64,000 nucleotides of DNA from Bacteroidales bacterium (GCA_004557825.1 SFFL01000003.1:1-64000); one strand, 5' to 3'. Shown: positions 51,624-61,867, numbered from the stretch's first letter. Made by a program: numbers and translations. The notes: generated from the sequence alone by a model not told the origin.

Positions 51624-51825
51624 TAGGTCAGTAGCGTTTTATGAAGTTAGTGTATATTATTTTCAATGATATGCATTCAGGAGGGGGAGGAAGGAACAGC
51701 CATAAACGGCTGATGACTAAAAGGTGTTGGACTTTTATAAAAGATTTATGGTATAGATTTGTTTCTGCCTACGAAAATACGACTTATTCAGAAGATTTCC
51801 AAATTTTAATTGCAGATTTTGCAAT

Positions 51826-51856
51826 AAAAAATAAGCTCAATCGCAGGGATTGAGCT
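51826..51856 (-). terminator. Intrinsic terminator after the acyl-CoA synthetase gene
   Basis: The stem AGCTCAATC/GATTGAGCT (51834-51856) is followed on the minus strand by TATTTTTT. The gap 51624-51950 otherwise holds a dispersed repeat and no supported gene. Confidence 0.8.
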
Positions 51857-51921
51857 GATATGTTAAGTAATTATGTTGGAGAACAGAAAATATGAGGCAG
51901 AGGGCAGAGTTGTGAGGTTGT

Positions 51922-51942
51922 AGGTCAGAGTTATTAGGTCAG
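51922..51942. repeat. Dispersed 21-bp intergenic repeat, copy 2
   Basis: AGGTCAGAGTTATTAGGTCA(G) is just outside the acyl-CoA synthetase stop and matches 19 of 21 bases in the murG-ftsW gap (25473-25493). Confidence 0.5.
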
Positions 51943-51950
51943 ATGTGCGG

Positions 51951-53756
51951 TCAGGCGTACATAGCCTCGATGACGGAGGCGTAGTGGCGGTTGATGACCG
52001 GGCGGCGGATTTTCAGCGTGTTGGTGAGTTCGCCGTTCTCCATCGTGAATTCGCGTGGAAGCAGGGTGAATTTCTTGATTTTCTCGAAGGAGGCGAGGCC
52101 TTTCTGCAGCGCTTCGATGCGCTGGCTGATCAGCTCGATTATCTGGCTGTTTTTCAGCAGCTCTTCCAGCGAGCGGTACTGTATCTGTTTGCGGCGGGCA
52201 TATTCCTTGATGGCTTCGATGGCGGGCACGATGATGGCGGTGACATATTTGCGTTTGTCGCCGATTACGGCCACCTGGTCGATGTATTTGTCTTCGCCCA
52301 GACGGCTTTCGATAGCCTGCGGGGCGATATATTTGCCGTTGGAGGTCTTGAAGAGGTCTTTCAGTCGGTCGGTGAGCACGAGCTGACCCTTTTCATCGAA
52401 GCAGCCGGCGTCGCCGGTGCGGAGCCATCCGTCGTCGGTGAATGCCTCGGCGGTTTCGGCGGGCTTGTTGAAGTAGCCGCGCATCACGGTGGGGCCTTTT
52501 ACGAGGATTTCGTTTTCGGCACCGATTTTCACCTCCAGGCCGGGAAGCACCTGGCCGATGGAGCCGATCTGGTAGCCGGTATAGGGGTAGAAGCTGACGG
52601 TGGCGGTGGTTTCCGACAGGCCGTAACCGATGACGATGTCGACCCCTATCGACCGGAAAAATTCCACAATCGACGCGCTCAGCGGAGCACCGGCCGTGGG
52701 GAAGATGTTGCCCCGGTTGATGCCCATAGCCTTGCGCACCATTGTGAAGACGTGCTTGTCGTAGAAGCGGTAGCGCATCTCCAGCCAGGCGGGCACTTTC
52801 AGTCCCTGGCGGCGATAGTGAAGGTTGCGGCGGGAGCCGATCTTCAGGGCGCGGCGGCAGAGCGCGCGCTGCAGGCGGGGCATTGCGGCCATCTTTTCCT
52901 GAATGGCGGTGTAGGCCTTTTCCCAGAAACGGGGCACGGAGCACATACAGGTAGGCTTAACCTCGCGGATGGTGTCGACGATGATGTGCGGGTCGCGGTT
53001 GATGTAGACCTGGATGCCGGTGTCGAGGCAGAGGTAGGTCCACGCCTTCTCAAAGATGTGGCTCAGCGGAAGGAAGCAGAGCGAGGTGTCGGCGTCGGAG
53101 ATGGAGGTGAGCACCCGATGATGCACATCCATGCAGGCGTTGAAATTGGAATGGGTGAGGATTGCCCCCTTAGGTTCGCCGGTGGTGCCGGAAGTGTAGA
53201 GCAGGGTGGCGATGTCGTCGGGAGTAGCGGCGGCGGTGCGGGCGGCCACTTCCTTGCGGCAGGCCTCGGTGGCGCTTTCGCCAAGCTTGAGCAGGCTGTC
53301 GAAGAGCATCGTTGTGGTGTCGCCGGGGGCAAGCTCGATGTCGTCGAACACTACTATCTGGCGCAGGTCGGGGAGGTTGAAGGCTACTTGGCGGCAGATT
53401 TCATATTGCTCGCGGGTGCCGGCAAAGAGCACGCGGGCCTGACTGTCGCGGGCGATATATTCCACCTGCTCGGGCGAGGAGGTGGCGTAGATCGATACGG
53501 GCACGGCGCGGTTGGCGAAGCAACCCATATCGGTGTAGAGAGTCTTGGGGTCGTTGGGGGCGAAAATGGCTACGCGATCTTCGGGCTTCACGCCGAGGAT
53601 TTCCAGGGCGCAGGCCACGCGCGCGGCGCGGTCGGAGAATTGGTGCCAGGTGACTGGTTCCCAGCAGTCGGTGCCTGTGCGCTGCCACAATGCAGGGCGG
53701 TCGGCGTCGTATTTTGCGGTCTGTCGTTGGAGGAGAGAAGTAAGTACGTTGACCAT
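51951..53756 (-). CDS. Long-chain acyl-CoA synthetase (AMP-forming)
   Basis: 601 aa from MVNVLTSLLQRQ; the 20-residue longer frame is rejected because the family starts here. The AMP-binding P-loop is LLYTSGTTGEPKG, with IGYGLSETTA, GWLRTGDAG and a C-terminal RLKDLFKTSNGKYIAP (catalytic Lys region). It activates fatty acids to acyl-CoA by way of acyl-AMP. A single gene with its own promoter and terminator. It could also act on other carboxylic acids; substrate is not readable. Confidence 0.92.
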   Translation of the reverse strand: MVNVLTSLLQRQTAKYDADRPALWQRTGTDCWEPVTWHQFSDRAARVACALEILGVKPEDRVAIFAPNDPKTLYTDMGCFANRAVPVSIYATSSPEQVEYIARDSQARVLFAGTREQYEICRQVAFNLPDLRQIVVFDDIELAPGDTTTMLFDSLLKLGESATEACRKEVAARTAAATPDDIATLLYTSGTTGEPKGAILTHSNFNACMDVHHRVLTSISDADTSLCFLPLSHIFEKAWTYLCLDTGIQVYINRDPHIIVDTIREVKPTCMCSVPRFWEKAYTAIQEKMAAMPRLQRALCRRALKIGSRRNLHYRRQGLKVPAWLEMRYRFYDKHVFTMVRKAMGINRGNIFPTAGAPLSASIVEFFRSIGVDIVIGYGLSETTATVSFYPYTGYQIGSIGQVLPGLEVKIGAENEILVKGPTVMRGYFNKPAETAEAFTDDGWLRTGDAGCFDEKGQLVLTDRLKDLFKTSNGKYIAPQAIESRLGEDKYIDQVAVIGDKRKYVTAIIVPAIEAIKEYARRKQIQYRSLEELLKNSQIIELISQRIEALQKGLASFEKIKKFTLLPREFTMENGELTNTLKIRRPVINRHYASVIEAMYA

Positions 53757-53832
53757 AAATTGAGCTATTTTATGTACGTGCGTGTGTATGAAATTTAAAC
53801 ACCGGATACCACGCAAGTGTTGATTTCGGGTG

Positions 53833-53863
53833 CAAAGTTACGCAAAAAGCCCTTACGGTGCAA
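53833..53863 (-). promoter_or_regulatory. Promoter of the acyl-CoA synthetase gene
   Basis: On the minus strand a TTG (53861-53863) is 20 bases before TAACTTTG (53833-53840), fitting the Bacteroidetes -33/-7 pattern, about 75 nt before the ATG. Confidence 0.6.
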
Positions 53864-53904
53864 GAAAAAAACTTCCCCGTCGGCAGAAGCAGTCGGCGGG
53901 GAAG
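53864..53904 (-). terminator. Intrinsic terminator after the 54-58 kb secreted-protein genes
   Basis: The stem CTTCCCCG/CGGGGAAG (53872-53904), with further CG pairs inside, is followed on the minus strand by TTTTTT. Confidence 0.85.
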
Positions 53905-54029
53905 CTGTATCAGAGGCTCCCGGGAGAGGGGAGAAACAGGTCTTTATTACTTGGCTCGCTTGAAAAACAGCGAGGGGTAAACCGGCCTATAACGCCCGGA
54001 AATTCCGGGAGATTAAGGGGCATTGCGGA

Positions 54030-55874
54030 TTAGCGCACGGCAATCTTGTCGGCGCGGCCATCGGTGTAGCGGCGCAGGTAGATGCCGGGAGTGAGGTTGC
54101 CCTGGCCGGGAGTGTAATTATCGGCCACACGCAGGCCCTGCAGATTGTAGATGCCTTCAACCTCGGCGGTGGCTGCGTCGGCGTCGACATCGGCCACACC
54201 GGCTCCGTCGATTACCTTGGCGGAGGCCACGTTGATTACATCATACTCCTTGGCGTGGGCATTGGTGAATGCTTCGCCGTTTTCATCGGCCTTGGTGAGG
54301 ATGCCGGTGATTTTCAGATTCGATGCATCCCAGGCGTCGGGGATGGTGTACTCAACCGATGCGGTGAATTTGCCGTCGGCGATGGTGAGAATCTTGCCCG
54401 GGTAGGGAGAGAGATAGCCACGGAGCACATTGTCGTGTTTATAGCGGCGATTGGTTGTCACCTCGTTGCCATTTATCACAGCCTGCTGGATGGCGGTGAC
54501 ATTATCCTCAACGGCCATAAGCGTCAGCGCCAGTTTGCCGAAGATAGCTTCAGCCTCGGGGAGGACTTTGCCGGTGGCCTGCACGGTGAGCTTGCGCGAG
54601 GTGGCGTCGTAGCTGTTGGTGAGGGTCAGCCCGGCGAAACAGGGCGAAGTGAGATCCTGTGTGACCATATCTGAGATGAGCGCCTGCAGCATCGAGCTGT
54701 TAAACGCGAGCAGATAATCATTCATATCGTAGGCGATATGCGCCTCGCAGGGGAAGTAAGCGCGGTTGATGGTGAACGACGGAGTGGTGTAGGCGTAGAA
54801 ATTGTGCAGGTCGGCGGCTTCATCCACACCCAGCGAAGTGCCGGGAGCATGGACATTCACCGGGATTACCGTGGCATCGTTCTCAAACTTCATCAGCGGG
54901 TTGAGCAGGTCAGAGTAGGGGGAATTCTGGTCGTTGTAGATTTCCACATACACAGCGTTGCGCGGCAGAGTGTTCTCGTAGATGGCAAACTTTGTCACTA
55001 CGGCCTTGGCCTCGTTGTAGCCCAGAGTGGTGGAGTTAATGGCCTCCACCCAGGTGGTGAGAGTGTGGGAGCCTACGGCGATGTTCTCCGGAACGGCGAT
55101 GTCCTGCTTCCAGGTAGAGGAAGCGCCTGAAGCTATCGACTCGGTCTTGTCGAAATATTGCGGCTGGCCATCGTCGAGGCGCGCGCCGATACGGTAGGAT
55201 GTGATGGCGTCGCGGCCGGTATTGTTGAGGGTGGTGAAGACGGTAAGCGCTTCATCGGCTTTCTTGTATTTGAAGCCGGTGTCGAAGAATCCGAATGCCA
55301 TATTCACGGCGGGCAGGTTTGTCACATCGACGATGAGCTGCACGCAGAGCTTGCCCACCTTGCTCACGGGGTTGAGCGCATTCTCCAGGTAGATGATAAA
55401 TGCGTTGGTGGTGTCTTCGCCTACGCCGCAGATGCCACCTTTATCATTGTCGAGCATAGCCTGCGTTTCGTTGTAGTCGAAGCCGTAGAAGAGCGTTTCA
55501 TCGCCGGTGATGGTGTAGCCGTCGCCGTTGAAGAACACTTCGTTCCACCCTTCGTATACGCGCTGGGTTTTCTCCTGCAGAGTCGACATAGTGGAGCCGG
55601 AGATGCCGTCGAGAAACACTCGGGTGCGCCCCAGGTCTACGGCGGCGGCCATACGGATACCCACCACCTTGCATCCCTTGTAATCGGCCAGTGATTCCGG
55701 GCCGAGCAGGGCGCCGATGGTGTAGGTGTCGGCTTGGCCCACCATCGCACCGTTGACATCAATATCGTCGGTGACGGTGTAGCCGATTAAGCGCTGATTC
55801 TCGCTGAGCCCTCCTTGCGCGGAGGCGCAGAGGGTCATCAGCGATGTAAGAAACAGTATGATTGATTTTTTCAT
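54030..55874 (-). CDS. Secreted protein with T9SS-like C-terminal sorting domain
   Basis: 614 aa. A signal peptide (cleavage after CASAQ, about 20) leads to beta-sandwich regions: about 20-200 adhesin-like, then a CARDB-like segment (FTTLNNTGRDAITSYRIGA). A central part (VYVEIYNDQNSPYSDLLNPL) resembles Omp28-type proteins but lacks their CxxC. The last 45 residues, with IYNLQGLRV and LTPGIYLRR, form a type A T9SS-like sorting domain. It starts 36 bases after the stop of the next secreted gene, so the two form an operon. Function is unknown; adhesion or surface display is inferred. Confidence 0.75.
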   Translation of the reverse strand: MKKSIILFLTSLMTLCASAQGGLSENQRLIGYTVTDDIDVNGAMVGQADTYTIGALLGPESLADYKGCKVVGIRMAAAVDLGRTRVFLDGISGSTMSTLQEKTQRVYEGWNEVFFNGDGYTITGDETLFYGFDYNETQAMLDNDKGGICGVGEDTTNAFIIYLENALNPVSKVGKLCVQLIVDVTNLPAVNMAFGFFDTGFKYKKADEALTVFTTLNNTGRDAITSYRIGARLDDGQPQYFDKTESIASGASSTWKQDIAVPENIAVGSHTLTTWVEAINSTTLGYNEAKAVVTKFAIYENTLPRNAVYVEIYNDQNSPYSDLLNPLMKFENDATVIPVNVHAPGTSLGVDEAADLHNFYAYTTPSFTINRAYFPCEAHIAYDMNDYLLAFNSSMLQALISDMVTQDLTSPCFAGLTLTNSYDATSRKLTVQATGKVLPEAEAIFGKLALTLMAVEDNVTAIQQAVINGNEVTTNRRYKHDNVLRGYLSPYPGKILTIADGKFTASVEYTIPDAWDASNLKITGILTKADENGEAFTNAHAKEYDVINVASAKVIDGAGVADVDADAATAEVEGIYNLQGLRVADNYTPGQGNLTPGIYLRRYTDGRADKIAVR

Positions 55875-55910
55875 TTTGGAATCGTGATTAAGCGATTGAT
55901 GAAAGAGATT

Positions 55911-58388
55911 TTATCGGCAGATTTTCGCTACCTTGTTGCCCTGGCGGATGATGTAGATGCCGGGAGCATCCGTGCGGCTGACGCGACGGCCCTGCAGGTC
56001 GAACATCTCGACGGGGGTGCTGTCGGTGGCGTCGGCGCCGATGCCTTCGATGCCGGCGCTCACGGCGAAGCGGTATTCCACGAGCTTGGAGCTGCCGTTG
56101 AGGTAGCGGGCCTTGATGCCGGCCATATGCTCGCCGGGAGCGAGATTCTTCACTACGAACTCGGCGGTTTTGCTCTCGCCCGCTTTTTCGCCGTCGATGT
56201 AGATTTCAAAGGCCACGATGTTGCCGTAGTCTATATAGTCGCCGCTGCTGTCGGGGTTGCAGATTTCCACCTCGTCGACCTGCGCGAAGAAGGCGTCGGT
56301 GGAGGTGTAGTGCAGACCCAGACGCACGCTCTGGCCTGCGTAGGCGTCGAGCGGGAGGCTTATGCGCATCCAGCTTTCGGCAGTGAGCGATTCAAAGCTG
56401 TCGAGCACGGTGAAGTCGTCGGGGTTGGTGCTCCCTTCGGTGCTGATGCAGATTTCCATCGACTCGGCATACTGCGAGGAGTAGGCCTTGGCATTGAAGA
56501 GCAGCTGATAGCCCTCGCGGATGGTTACCTGCGGGGAGATGAGCCACTTGTCGGCTTTGGCCTGCTGCGGCGAGAAGAAGATGATGGATTTCTCGCCATC
56601 GGTGGCGGTGACGGCCGGGTCGGTGGGGAGCATCGCGGGCTTGGTCTGCCAGGGGTTGAACACCATCGGGGCGATGGCTGTGGCGGAGGTGGCTGTGCCC
56701 GAGCCGGGGAAGGAGATAACCTGATTGTTCAGCGAGATGGGGTAGACGGGCATCTGGTCGCGGTCGATGGAAATCCACTGGCCGAAGCTGCCGGTGGCGA
56801 AGTCATCGTAACCCTCGAAACTGTCTTTCAGCCCCAGCTCGCGGTTCCAGCGCAGGGTGGCGGTGGCTGCATCGGCATCCACATCGGCCGTGATGTTGTA
56901 GGGATCGATGATGCAGTCGGTGAGGGCGATATCGATAGTGGCGTCGCCGGTGATGTCGATTTCGCGGTCATACTCATTGTATGCGCCCTTGTCGATGTGC
57001 AGGTTGTATTTGCCGTGGGGCAGCGAATTGAGCACAGCCTCCCCCTTGTCGGTAAAGACGGTGATCTGCTCGCCGCTTTCGGGATTGAGCAGTGTGATCT
57101 GCAGATGATCGGCGGCGAGGGCCGACTGAGCCTGCGCCTTGAATATAACCTTGGCATAGGGGCCGGCGGGCACTTCCACGGGGAGAGTCACCAGCTCGCT
57201 TACGGCGTTGCGGTACACGGCTTCCACACCCAAGGTATGGCTGCCGGCGGAAATGTTGTCGAAGGTGAAGGTGTAATCTTCAACATTTCCCACCTTGGTG
57301 CCGTCGAGATAGATGTTGAATTTCTCGTAGGGGTTGGCCGGAGAACGGGAGATGCGGCGCGCTTTCGCAGCCGAGGCGGTGTTGGCGGCGGGCTGACCCA
57401 CGAATACATCGTCGATCATCAGCATAAATGCGCCGTAGGTGTTGGCGCAGCCCACATAGCGGATGGCAAAGCGGATGGGGGTGCCGGTATACTCGGTGAG
57501 GTCGTAGCTGAACTCTTTCCATCCCTTGTAGTCGACGCTCTCATAGTTGCCCGGGTCGATGCGCACGAAGTCGTTGACCCCGGGGGCTTCGGTCTTTGTG
57601 GTGACGTAGACCATAAACCGCTCGTCGTAGCGGTCGGCGGCCTTCGCCATAAAGCTGAGAATGTTCTCGGTGCCGGGGGTGATAACCGGGGAGATGAGCC
57701 AGTCGTCGTTGGCGCGGCCCGATTCGGTGCGGATGAATCCGAGATACTGCTTGCCGTCGTAGGGGCGCAGGATGGGGTATTCATACCACCAGGCGGGGCT
57801 TACGGTGAGCGGGTTGATAATCTGGGCATACTGCATCACGCCGCGGTTGGGGTAGCTGCCCACAAGGGCGGCGGTGGCCAGGCCGTCGGCATCAATGCCG
57901 GTCCAGTCGCCGAAGTTGATGGCGAAGGGGGAGTAGCTCTCGAAATCGTCGGTAAACACCGGCTCCTCCACATTCCAGCTGAGGGTGAGGTCGTTGAGTC
58001 CGGTGGCCGGGTCGTGATTGAGCTTTGTCTTCAGGGCGAAGGGCGCGCGGGTCTTCTCTTTGAGCACGAGAGATACCGAGGCGGTGGTGGCGCCCTGTTC
58101 CACGCTGAATTCCTTTACGGCAGTGTCATAGCCGGAGCGCTCCACCGTGAGGCGGTGGTTGCCGGGATAAACCTTCACCGTGCAGGTGCCCTCGGCGTTG
58201 AGGGTGAGCGACGGATAGCTGAGCGAGTAGTCGGTCTGCATAAGGCTTACCGGCTGTCCCTCCAGATTGTCGGAGATTTCGGTGCCGACGGTGATGGTGA
58301 GGCTGACGCTGCGCTCCTGAGCCGAAGCGAAGGCGGCGGAGAGGGTCATCATCAGGGCCGTGAGCAGGTAGATAGCTTTCTTTTTCAT
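55911..58388 (-). CDS. Secreted multidomain protein with cleaved-adhesin-like domains
   Basis: 825 aa from MKKKAIYLLTALMM (signal peptide ending AFASAQ); a 13-residue upstream extension is ignored. An N-terminal carboxypeptidase-regulatory-like beta domain is followed by two choice-of-anchor J/cleaved-adhesin-like jelly rolls, each with an FEGYDDF or FESYSPF start and a WLISP motif. A small IYLDGTKVG or IYIDGEKAG domain follows each jelly roll. The last part, MFDLQGRRVSRTDAPGIYII, is a T9SS-like sorting domain. The same layout is repeated twice, suggesting internal duplication. Probably surface-exposed; ligand unknown. Confidence 0.78.
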   Translation of the reverse strand: MKKKAIYLLTALMMTLSAAFASAQERSVSLTITVGTEISDNLEGQPVSLMQTDYSLSYPSLTLNAEGTCTVKVYPGNHRLTVERSGYDTAVKEFSVEQGATTASVSLVLKEKTRAPFALKTKLNHDPATGLNDLTLSWNVEEPVFTDDFESYSPFAINFGDWTGIDADGLATAALVGSYPNRGVMQYAQIINPLTVSPAWWYEYPILRPYDGKQYLGFIRTESGRANDDWLISPVITPGTENILSFMAKAADRYDERFMVYVTTKTEAPGVNDFVRIDPGNYESVDYKGWKEFSYDLTEYTGTPIRFAIRYVGCANTYGAFMLMIDDVFVGQPAANTASAAKARRISRSPANPYEKFNIYLDGTKVGNVEDYTFTFDNISAGSHTLGVEAVYRNAVSELVTLPVEVPAGPYAKVIFKAQAQSALAADHLQITLLNPESGEQITVFTDKGEAVLNSLPHGKYNLHIDKGAYNEYDREIDITGDATIDIALTDCIIDPYNITADVDADAATATLRWNRELGLKDSFEGYDDFATGSFGQWISIDRDQMPVYPISLNNQVISFPGSGTATSATAIAPMVFNPWQTKPAMLPTDPAVTATDGEKSIIFFSPQQAKADKWLISPQVTIREGYQLLFNAKAYSSQYAESMEICISTEGSTNPDDFTVLDSFESLTAESWMRISLPLDAYAGQSVRLGLHYTSTDAFFAQVDEVEICNPDSSGDYIDYGNIVAFEIYIDGEKAGESKTAEFVVKNLAPGEHMAGIKARYLNGSSKLVEYRFAVSAGIEGIGADATDSTPVEMFDLQGRRVSRTDAPGIYIIRQGNKVAKICR

Positions 58389-58421
58389 ATAAATTGTCGA
58401 GTCGGCTTTAAAGCGCCAAGA

Positions 58422-58452
58422 AGCCAAAAAGTTAAAAACTAACTTTTCGGCT
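58422..58452 (-). terminator. Hairpin between two secreted-protein genes
   Basis: The 13-bp stem AGCCAAAAAGTTA/TAACTTTTCGGCT includes one G-U pair and lies in the 92-base gap after the 1128-aa gene. The T-rich arm could allow partial termination. Confidence 0.5.
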
Positions 58453-58480
58453 CCCTGACTTATGTATGGGTCTTCGATGC

Positions 58481-61400
58481 TTATCGGGCAATCGAGAAGG
58501 CGTTGACTGTGCCGTCGGCAGCAGTTACTTTCACAATATAGAATCCGTGGGCAAGACCTTCGAGTGCGGCTTTGCCTTCACCCTCGGCAGCAAGGATACC
58601 GCTGGTGGTGTAAACTTCTACACGGGCGTCGTCGGCGATATCGGCTTTAACGCCGGTGATGCCGGAGCCTGCAGCTGCGAAGTTGTGGAAGCAGAAGTCA
58701 TCGAAGAAGGCCAGGTTGCTGGCGGAGATGGTGGAGTGCTGGACAGCCACGTAGATGTCCTGACCGGCATATTCCGACAGAGGCACGGTGTAGTGGTTCC
58801 AGTTGTCGCCCTCGAGCAGCGGCATCTCGGTGCGGCGCATCACGGTGGTGAAGTCGGAGGTGTCGGTGTTGCCTGCGGTGCTGACAAGCACGGTCACATT
58901 GTGGCGCGGGTCGGGCATAACCGATGAGGCGGTCTGCCAGTTGCGGGCATAGAACTCGAAGCTGGAGTTGGCGGTTGCTCTCATCTTCTTCCAGATGATC
59001 CAGTTGTCGGCACCGGTTGATGTGGGCGATGCACCTACGAGAGCATACATGCCGGAAACAGGTTTCATCATTCCGTACATACCATCTTCATAAGAGTCGC
59101 TTTCAACGCTGAATGCGCCCTTGGCGCCACCGGCGCTGTAGTGAACCCAGTAGGAGGAAAAGTTGTAGTTGACGCCGCCATCCACATCAATCATTGTGAA
59201 GTCGTCGGTCCATTTGTAGTCGAGTTCGTTAGGCTCGAAGGAGTAGTAGTAAGTGCCTTCGGGAAGAGCTTCGCCGGAAACGGGGAAGGTCATCGAGTAG
59301 CCGCCCTCAAATTTCACGGTCATATTGTCGGTGAGCTCACCGGCCTGCTGGAGAGCGTCGAAGCGGATGGAGAAGGCCTTGGTGTCGTTGGCGGGGATTT
59401 CGTCGCCGGCCTTGAGAGTGGCGGAGAAGTTGGGGTTGGTGAATTCTACGCTGCTGACTTTGAGGGTAGACTTGCCTTCGTTGATGATGGTGAGCTGGTT
59501 GCCCGATTCAACTGCCTTGTTGTAGTTGACCTTGCCTGCATTCCAGCTTTCCTTGTTGAAGGCACCCTTGCTGTCTTCGTTCTCGTAGAGACGGATGCGG
59601 GCGATTGCACCGCCGTCGTCTTTGCCGCTGTAGCTGTAGTGGCACCAGCGGAACTGTACCTTCTTGCCCTTGTAGGCGTCGAGGTCGATCTTCTCGGGAA
59701 TCCAGTACTTCTTGTCGTCTTTGAAAGGATTCTCGGAGAGGGTGGCCAGAGTGGTCCATTCGCCGTCGGCGAGAACTTGGAAGCGAAGCTCGCTCACGCC
59801 GTTGTTAGGCTCAACATTGTTCTTCTTGGCCAGGCCGGTTTCATCGGAAACGAGGTCGGAGGGATGTCCGTCGCCCCAGGCGAAGGTGATGCTCATCATC
59901 TTGTCGGCAGGAAGCTGGAATTCCTGAGTAGTGCAGGCATTCCAGTCGCCGGCAGCAAGCCACGTTGTGGAGAATACGCCATATTTCTTGCCGCCTACCT
60001 CATAGGGATAGCGAGAGTTGAGATCCCAGGTGCGGCCGTAGGTGGCGCTGGGGGTCTGTGTCCAGCCTTCGGGGGTGCCGGAGGTGGTGAAGTCCTGCTC
60101 GTAGGGGAACTGCGATACGGTCACGTCGGGCTGTGTGGTGAACGACCATTTCGACACACGCGATGCGTCGCCCTTGTCGTTGTAGGGAACAACCTTCCAG
60201 TAGTAAGTTGTCTCATATTTGCAGGAGGCTACGGTATAGGTCAGAGCCGAGCCTACATCCTGGCCGTTAACCAGGTCGTTGGCGTCGCTGTTGGTACCTA
60301 CATATACCTTGTAGCCCTTTGCGAACTGGGCGGGTGCCCATTCGAGCTTGATGTCGCGGGGGTAGATATCCTTGGCGCCGTTGGCGGGAGATACGATGGT
60401 GGCGGTCAGAGGCACATCGTCGCTGCCGAATACATGGGGCAGGAGCACACGGTCGAGAGTGAAGATCGAGTGGGGGACTGCGCCGTAGTCGTCGATCTCA
60501 ACTGCGGGATAATACCAGCGCACGTAGCAGTCGTCGGAGGGGAATGTACCCAGGTCGATGGTAGCGCTCTTCAGGGCGTTGAGGTCGGAGGAGGAGCTTG
60601 TCCACTTGGTGGTCCAGTTGTCGCCGCCGTCGGTGGAGAGCTGCATCTGTATGTCGTAGGTGGGAGCGACATCGTCGTCGCTGAAGTAGGAGTTGTAATA
60701 CGAGAACATTACCGAGCCGCCCTGTGTGAGGTCGAGGCGGGGCGAGCGGAGGATGGTGTTGCTTACATCGCCGGAGGCCGACATAGAGTGGTCGCCCTCA
60801 AAAGCGGAGGTGGTCCAGGTCCAGCCGGTGTTCTTCCATCCGGCGGGAGTGTTGAAAGTCTCAAATGTTTCGAGCGAGTAGCCCTCGGGCACGGCGAGCT
60901 TGTTGGCGGTGACAGCTACGGTCACGTCGCCGCCGTTGGTGTGGAGCACCACATTGCCGGAGGCTGCCGAGGTGAGCGACGATGTGCATACAATCTGGAA
61001 AGAGGCGGTCTTGTAGCGGGCCAGGTTCAGATTGGTCAGGTCGCCGTTGATGGAAAATCCTGCGGGGAGGTCAACGCTGTTTACGGTAAGTCCGTCGGTA
61101 CCCTTGTTGGTGAGGGTGATTACCTCGGAGTAGCGCTTCTCGCCGATGTAGAGGTCGGGAGTGAACTGGTAGCGTGTGGTCGACAGCGCTGCCACGGGAG
61201 TGGTGGCGGGGGTGAATTTCTTCACGCTGATTTCGTCGAGGTAGGCGATGTTGGATACCTCGGTGTACATCTTGTACACGAAAGCGAGTTTCACCTTCTC
61301 ACCCTTGTAGTCGCTCAGGTCGACCTGTGCGGTGTAGGGGGTCCAGGTGGTGATGGGGAAGTCGAGCACGCCGCTCTCGCGGAGCATCTTCTCGTTCTGG

Positions 61401-61867
61401 ATGCTGAACACGGTTTCGGCATTCTTGAGGTTGTCGCCGATAACCACGCGCACCTCCAGGTCGTACTTCGAGCTGGCCACAGAGTTGGTGGGGCCAACCT
61501 TGAACTGGAACTGCAGCTGGTAGTTGTCGTTGAGGTTCAGCTCAGGCGAGAGGAGGATTTCCTCGCGCGGGCCGATACCGTCGGTGTCGTCGTTGGTGAC
61601 CATAAACGGGCCGTCGCAGGCTGCGCAGCAGGCTCCCGATAGAGTGGCACCGCCCTTGTCGTCGGGGTTGGCATAATAGTTGTGCCAGTTGTACTTTGTG
61701 GTAGCACCTGTGTAGCTGTTAACCACTGTCCAGCCTTCTCCTGCAACGACGGGCAGCGGCTTGTCGCCGGTGTTGCCAGTCTCAAAGTTTTCCTCCAGGA
61801 TTGTCTGGGCACTCATGCCGCCGGCTGCCGCCAGGCAAAGCATTGCTGAGAGTAGGATTTTCTTCAT
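58481..61867 (-). CDS. Large secreted protein with adhesin-like and FN3 domains
   Basis: 1128 aa. Signal peptide (MKKILLSAMLCLAAAGGMSA), then choice-of-anchor J-like jelly rolls (ILEENFETG at about 23, LETFETFNTPAGW in the middle, YYYSFEPNELDYKW late). Between them is a fibronectin III-like domain (SPANGAKDIYPRDIKLEW to SKWSFTT). The final 65 residues (VKADIADDARVEVYTTSG, GLAHGFYIVKV) form a T9SS-like sorting domain. No catalytic motif is recognised. It is probably an adhesin or matrix-binding surface protein. It heads the set of secreted genes on this strand. Confidence 0.78.
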   Translation of the reverse strand: MKKILLSAMLCLAAAGGMSAQTILEENFETGNTGDKPLPVVAGEGWTVVNSYTGATTKYNWHNYYANPDDKGGATLSGACCAACDGPFMVTNDDTDGIGPREEILLSPELNLNDNYQLQFQFKVGPTNSVASSKYDLEVRVVIGDNLKNAETVFSIQNEKMLRESGVLDFPITTWTPYTAQVDLSDYKGEKVKLAFVYKMYTEVSNIAYLDEISVKKFTPATTPVAALSTTRYQFTPDLYIGEKRYSEVITLTNKGTDGLTVNSVDLPAGFSINGDLTNLNLARYKTASFQIVCTSSLTSAASGNVVLHTNGGDVTVAVTANKLAVPEGYSLETFETFNTPAGWKNTGWTWTTSAFEGDHSMSASGDVSNTILRSPRLDLTQGGSVMFSYYNSYFSDDDVAPTYDIQMQLSTDGGDNWTTKWTSSSSDLNALKSATIDLGTFPSDDCYVRWYYPAVEIDDYGAVPHSIFTLDRVLLPHVFGSDDVPLTATIVSPANGAKDIYPRDIKLEWAPAQFAKGYKVYVGTNSDANDLVNGQDVGSALTYTVASCKYETTYYWKVVPYNDKGDASRVSKWSFTTQPDVTVSQFPYEQDFTTSGTPEGWTQTPSATYGRTWDLNSRYPYEVGGKKYGVFSTTWLAAGDWNACTTQEFQLPADKMMSITFAWGDGHPSDLVSDETGLAKKNNVEPNNGVSELRFQVLADGEWTTLATLSENPFKDDKKYWIPEKIDLDAYKGKKVQFRWCHYSYSGKDDGGAIARIRLYENEDSKGAFNKESWNAGKVNYNKAVESGNQLTIINEGKSTLKVSSVEFTNPNFSATLKAGDEIPANDTKAFSIRFDALQQAGELTDNMTVKFEGGYSMTFPVSGEALPEGTYYYSFEPNELDYKWTDDFTMIDVDGGVNYNFSSYWVHYSAGGAKGAFSVESDSYEDGMYGMMKPVSGMYALVGASPTSTGADNWIIWKKMRATANSSFEFYARNWQTASSVMPDPRHNVTVLVSTAGNTDTSDFTTVMRRTEMPLLEGDNWNHYTVPLSEYAGQDIYVAVQHSTISASNLAFFDDFCFHNFAAAGSGITGVKADIADDARVEVYTTSGILAAEGEGKAALEGLAHGFYIVKVTAADGTVNAFSIAR

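Noticed and set aside
51641..51853. 70-codon frame in the gap after the debranching gene
   Set aside because: It has no recognisable features, and its end lies inside the terminator hairpin of the gene on the other strand.
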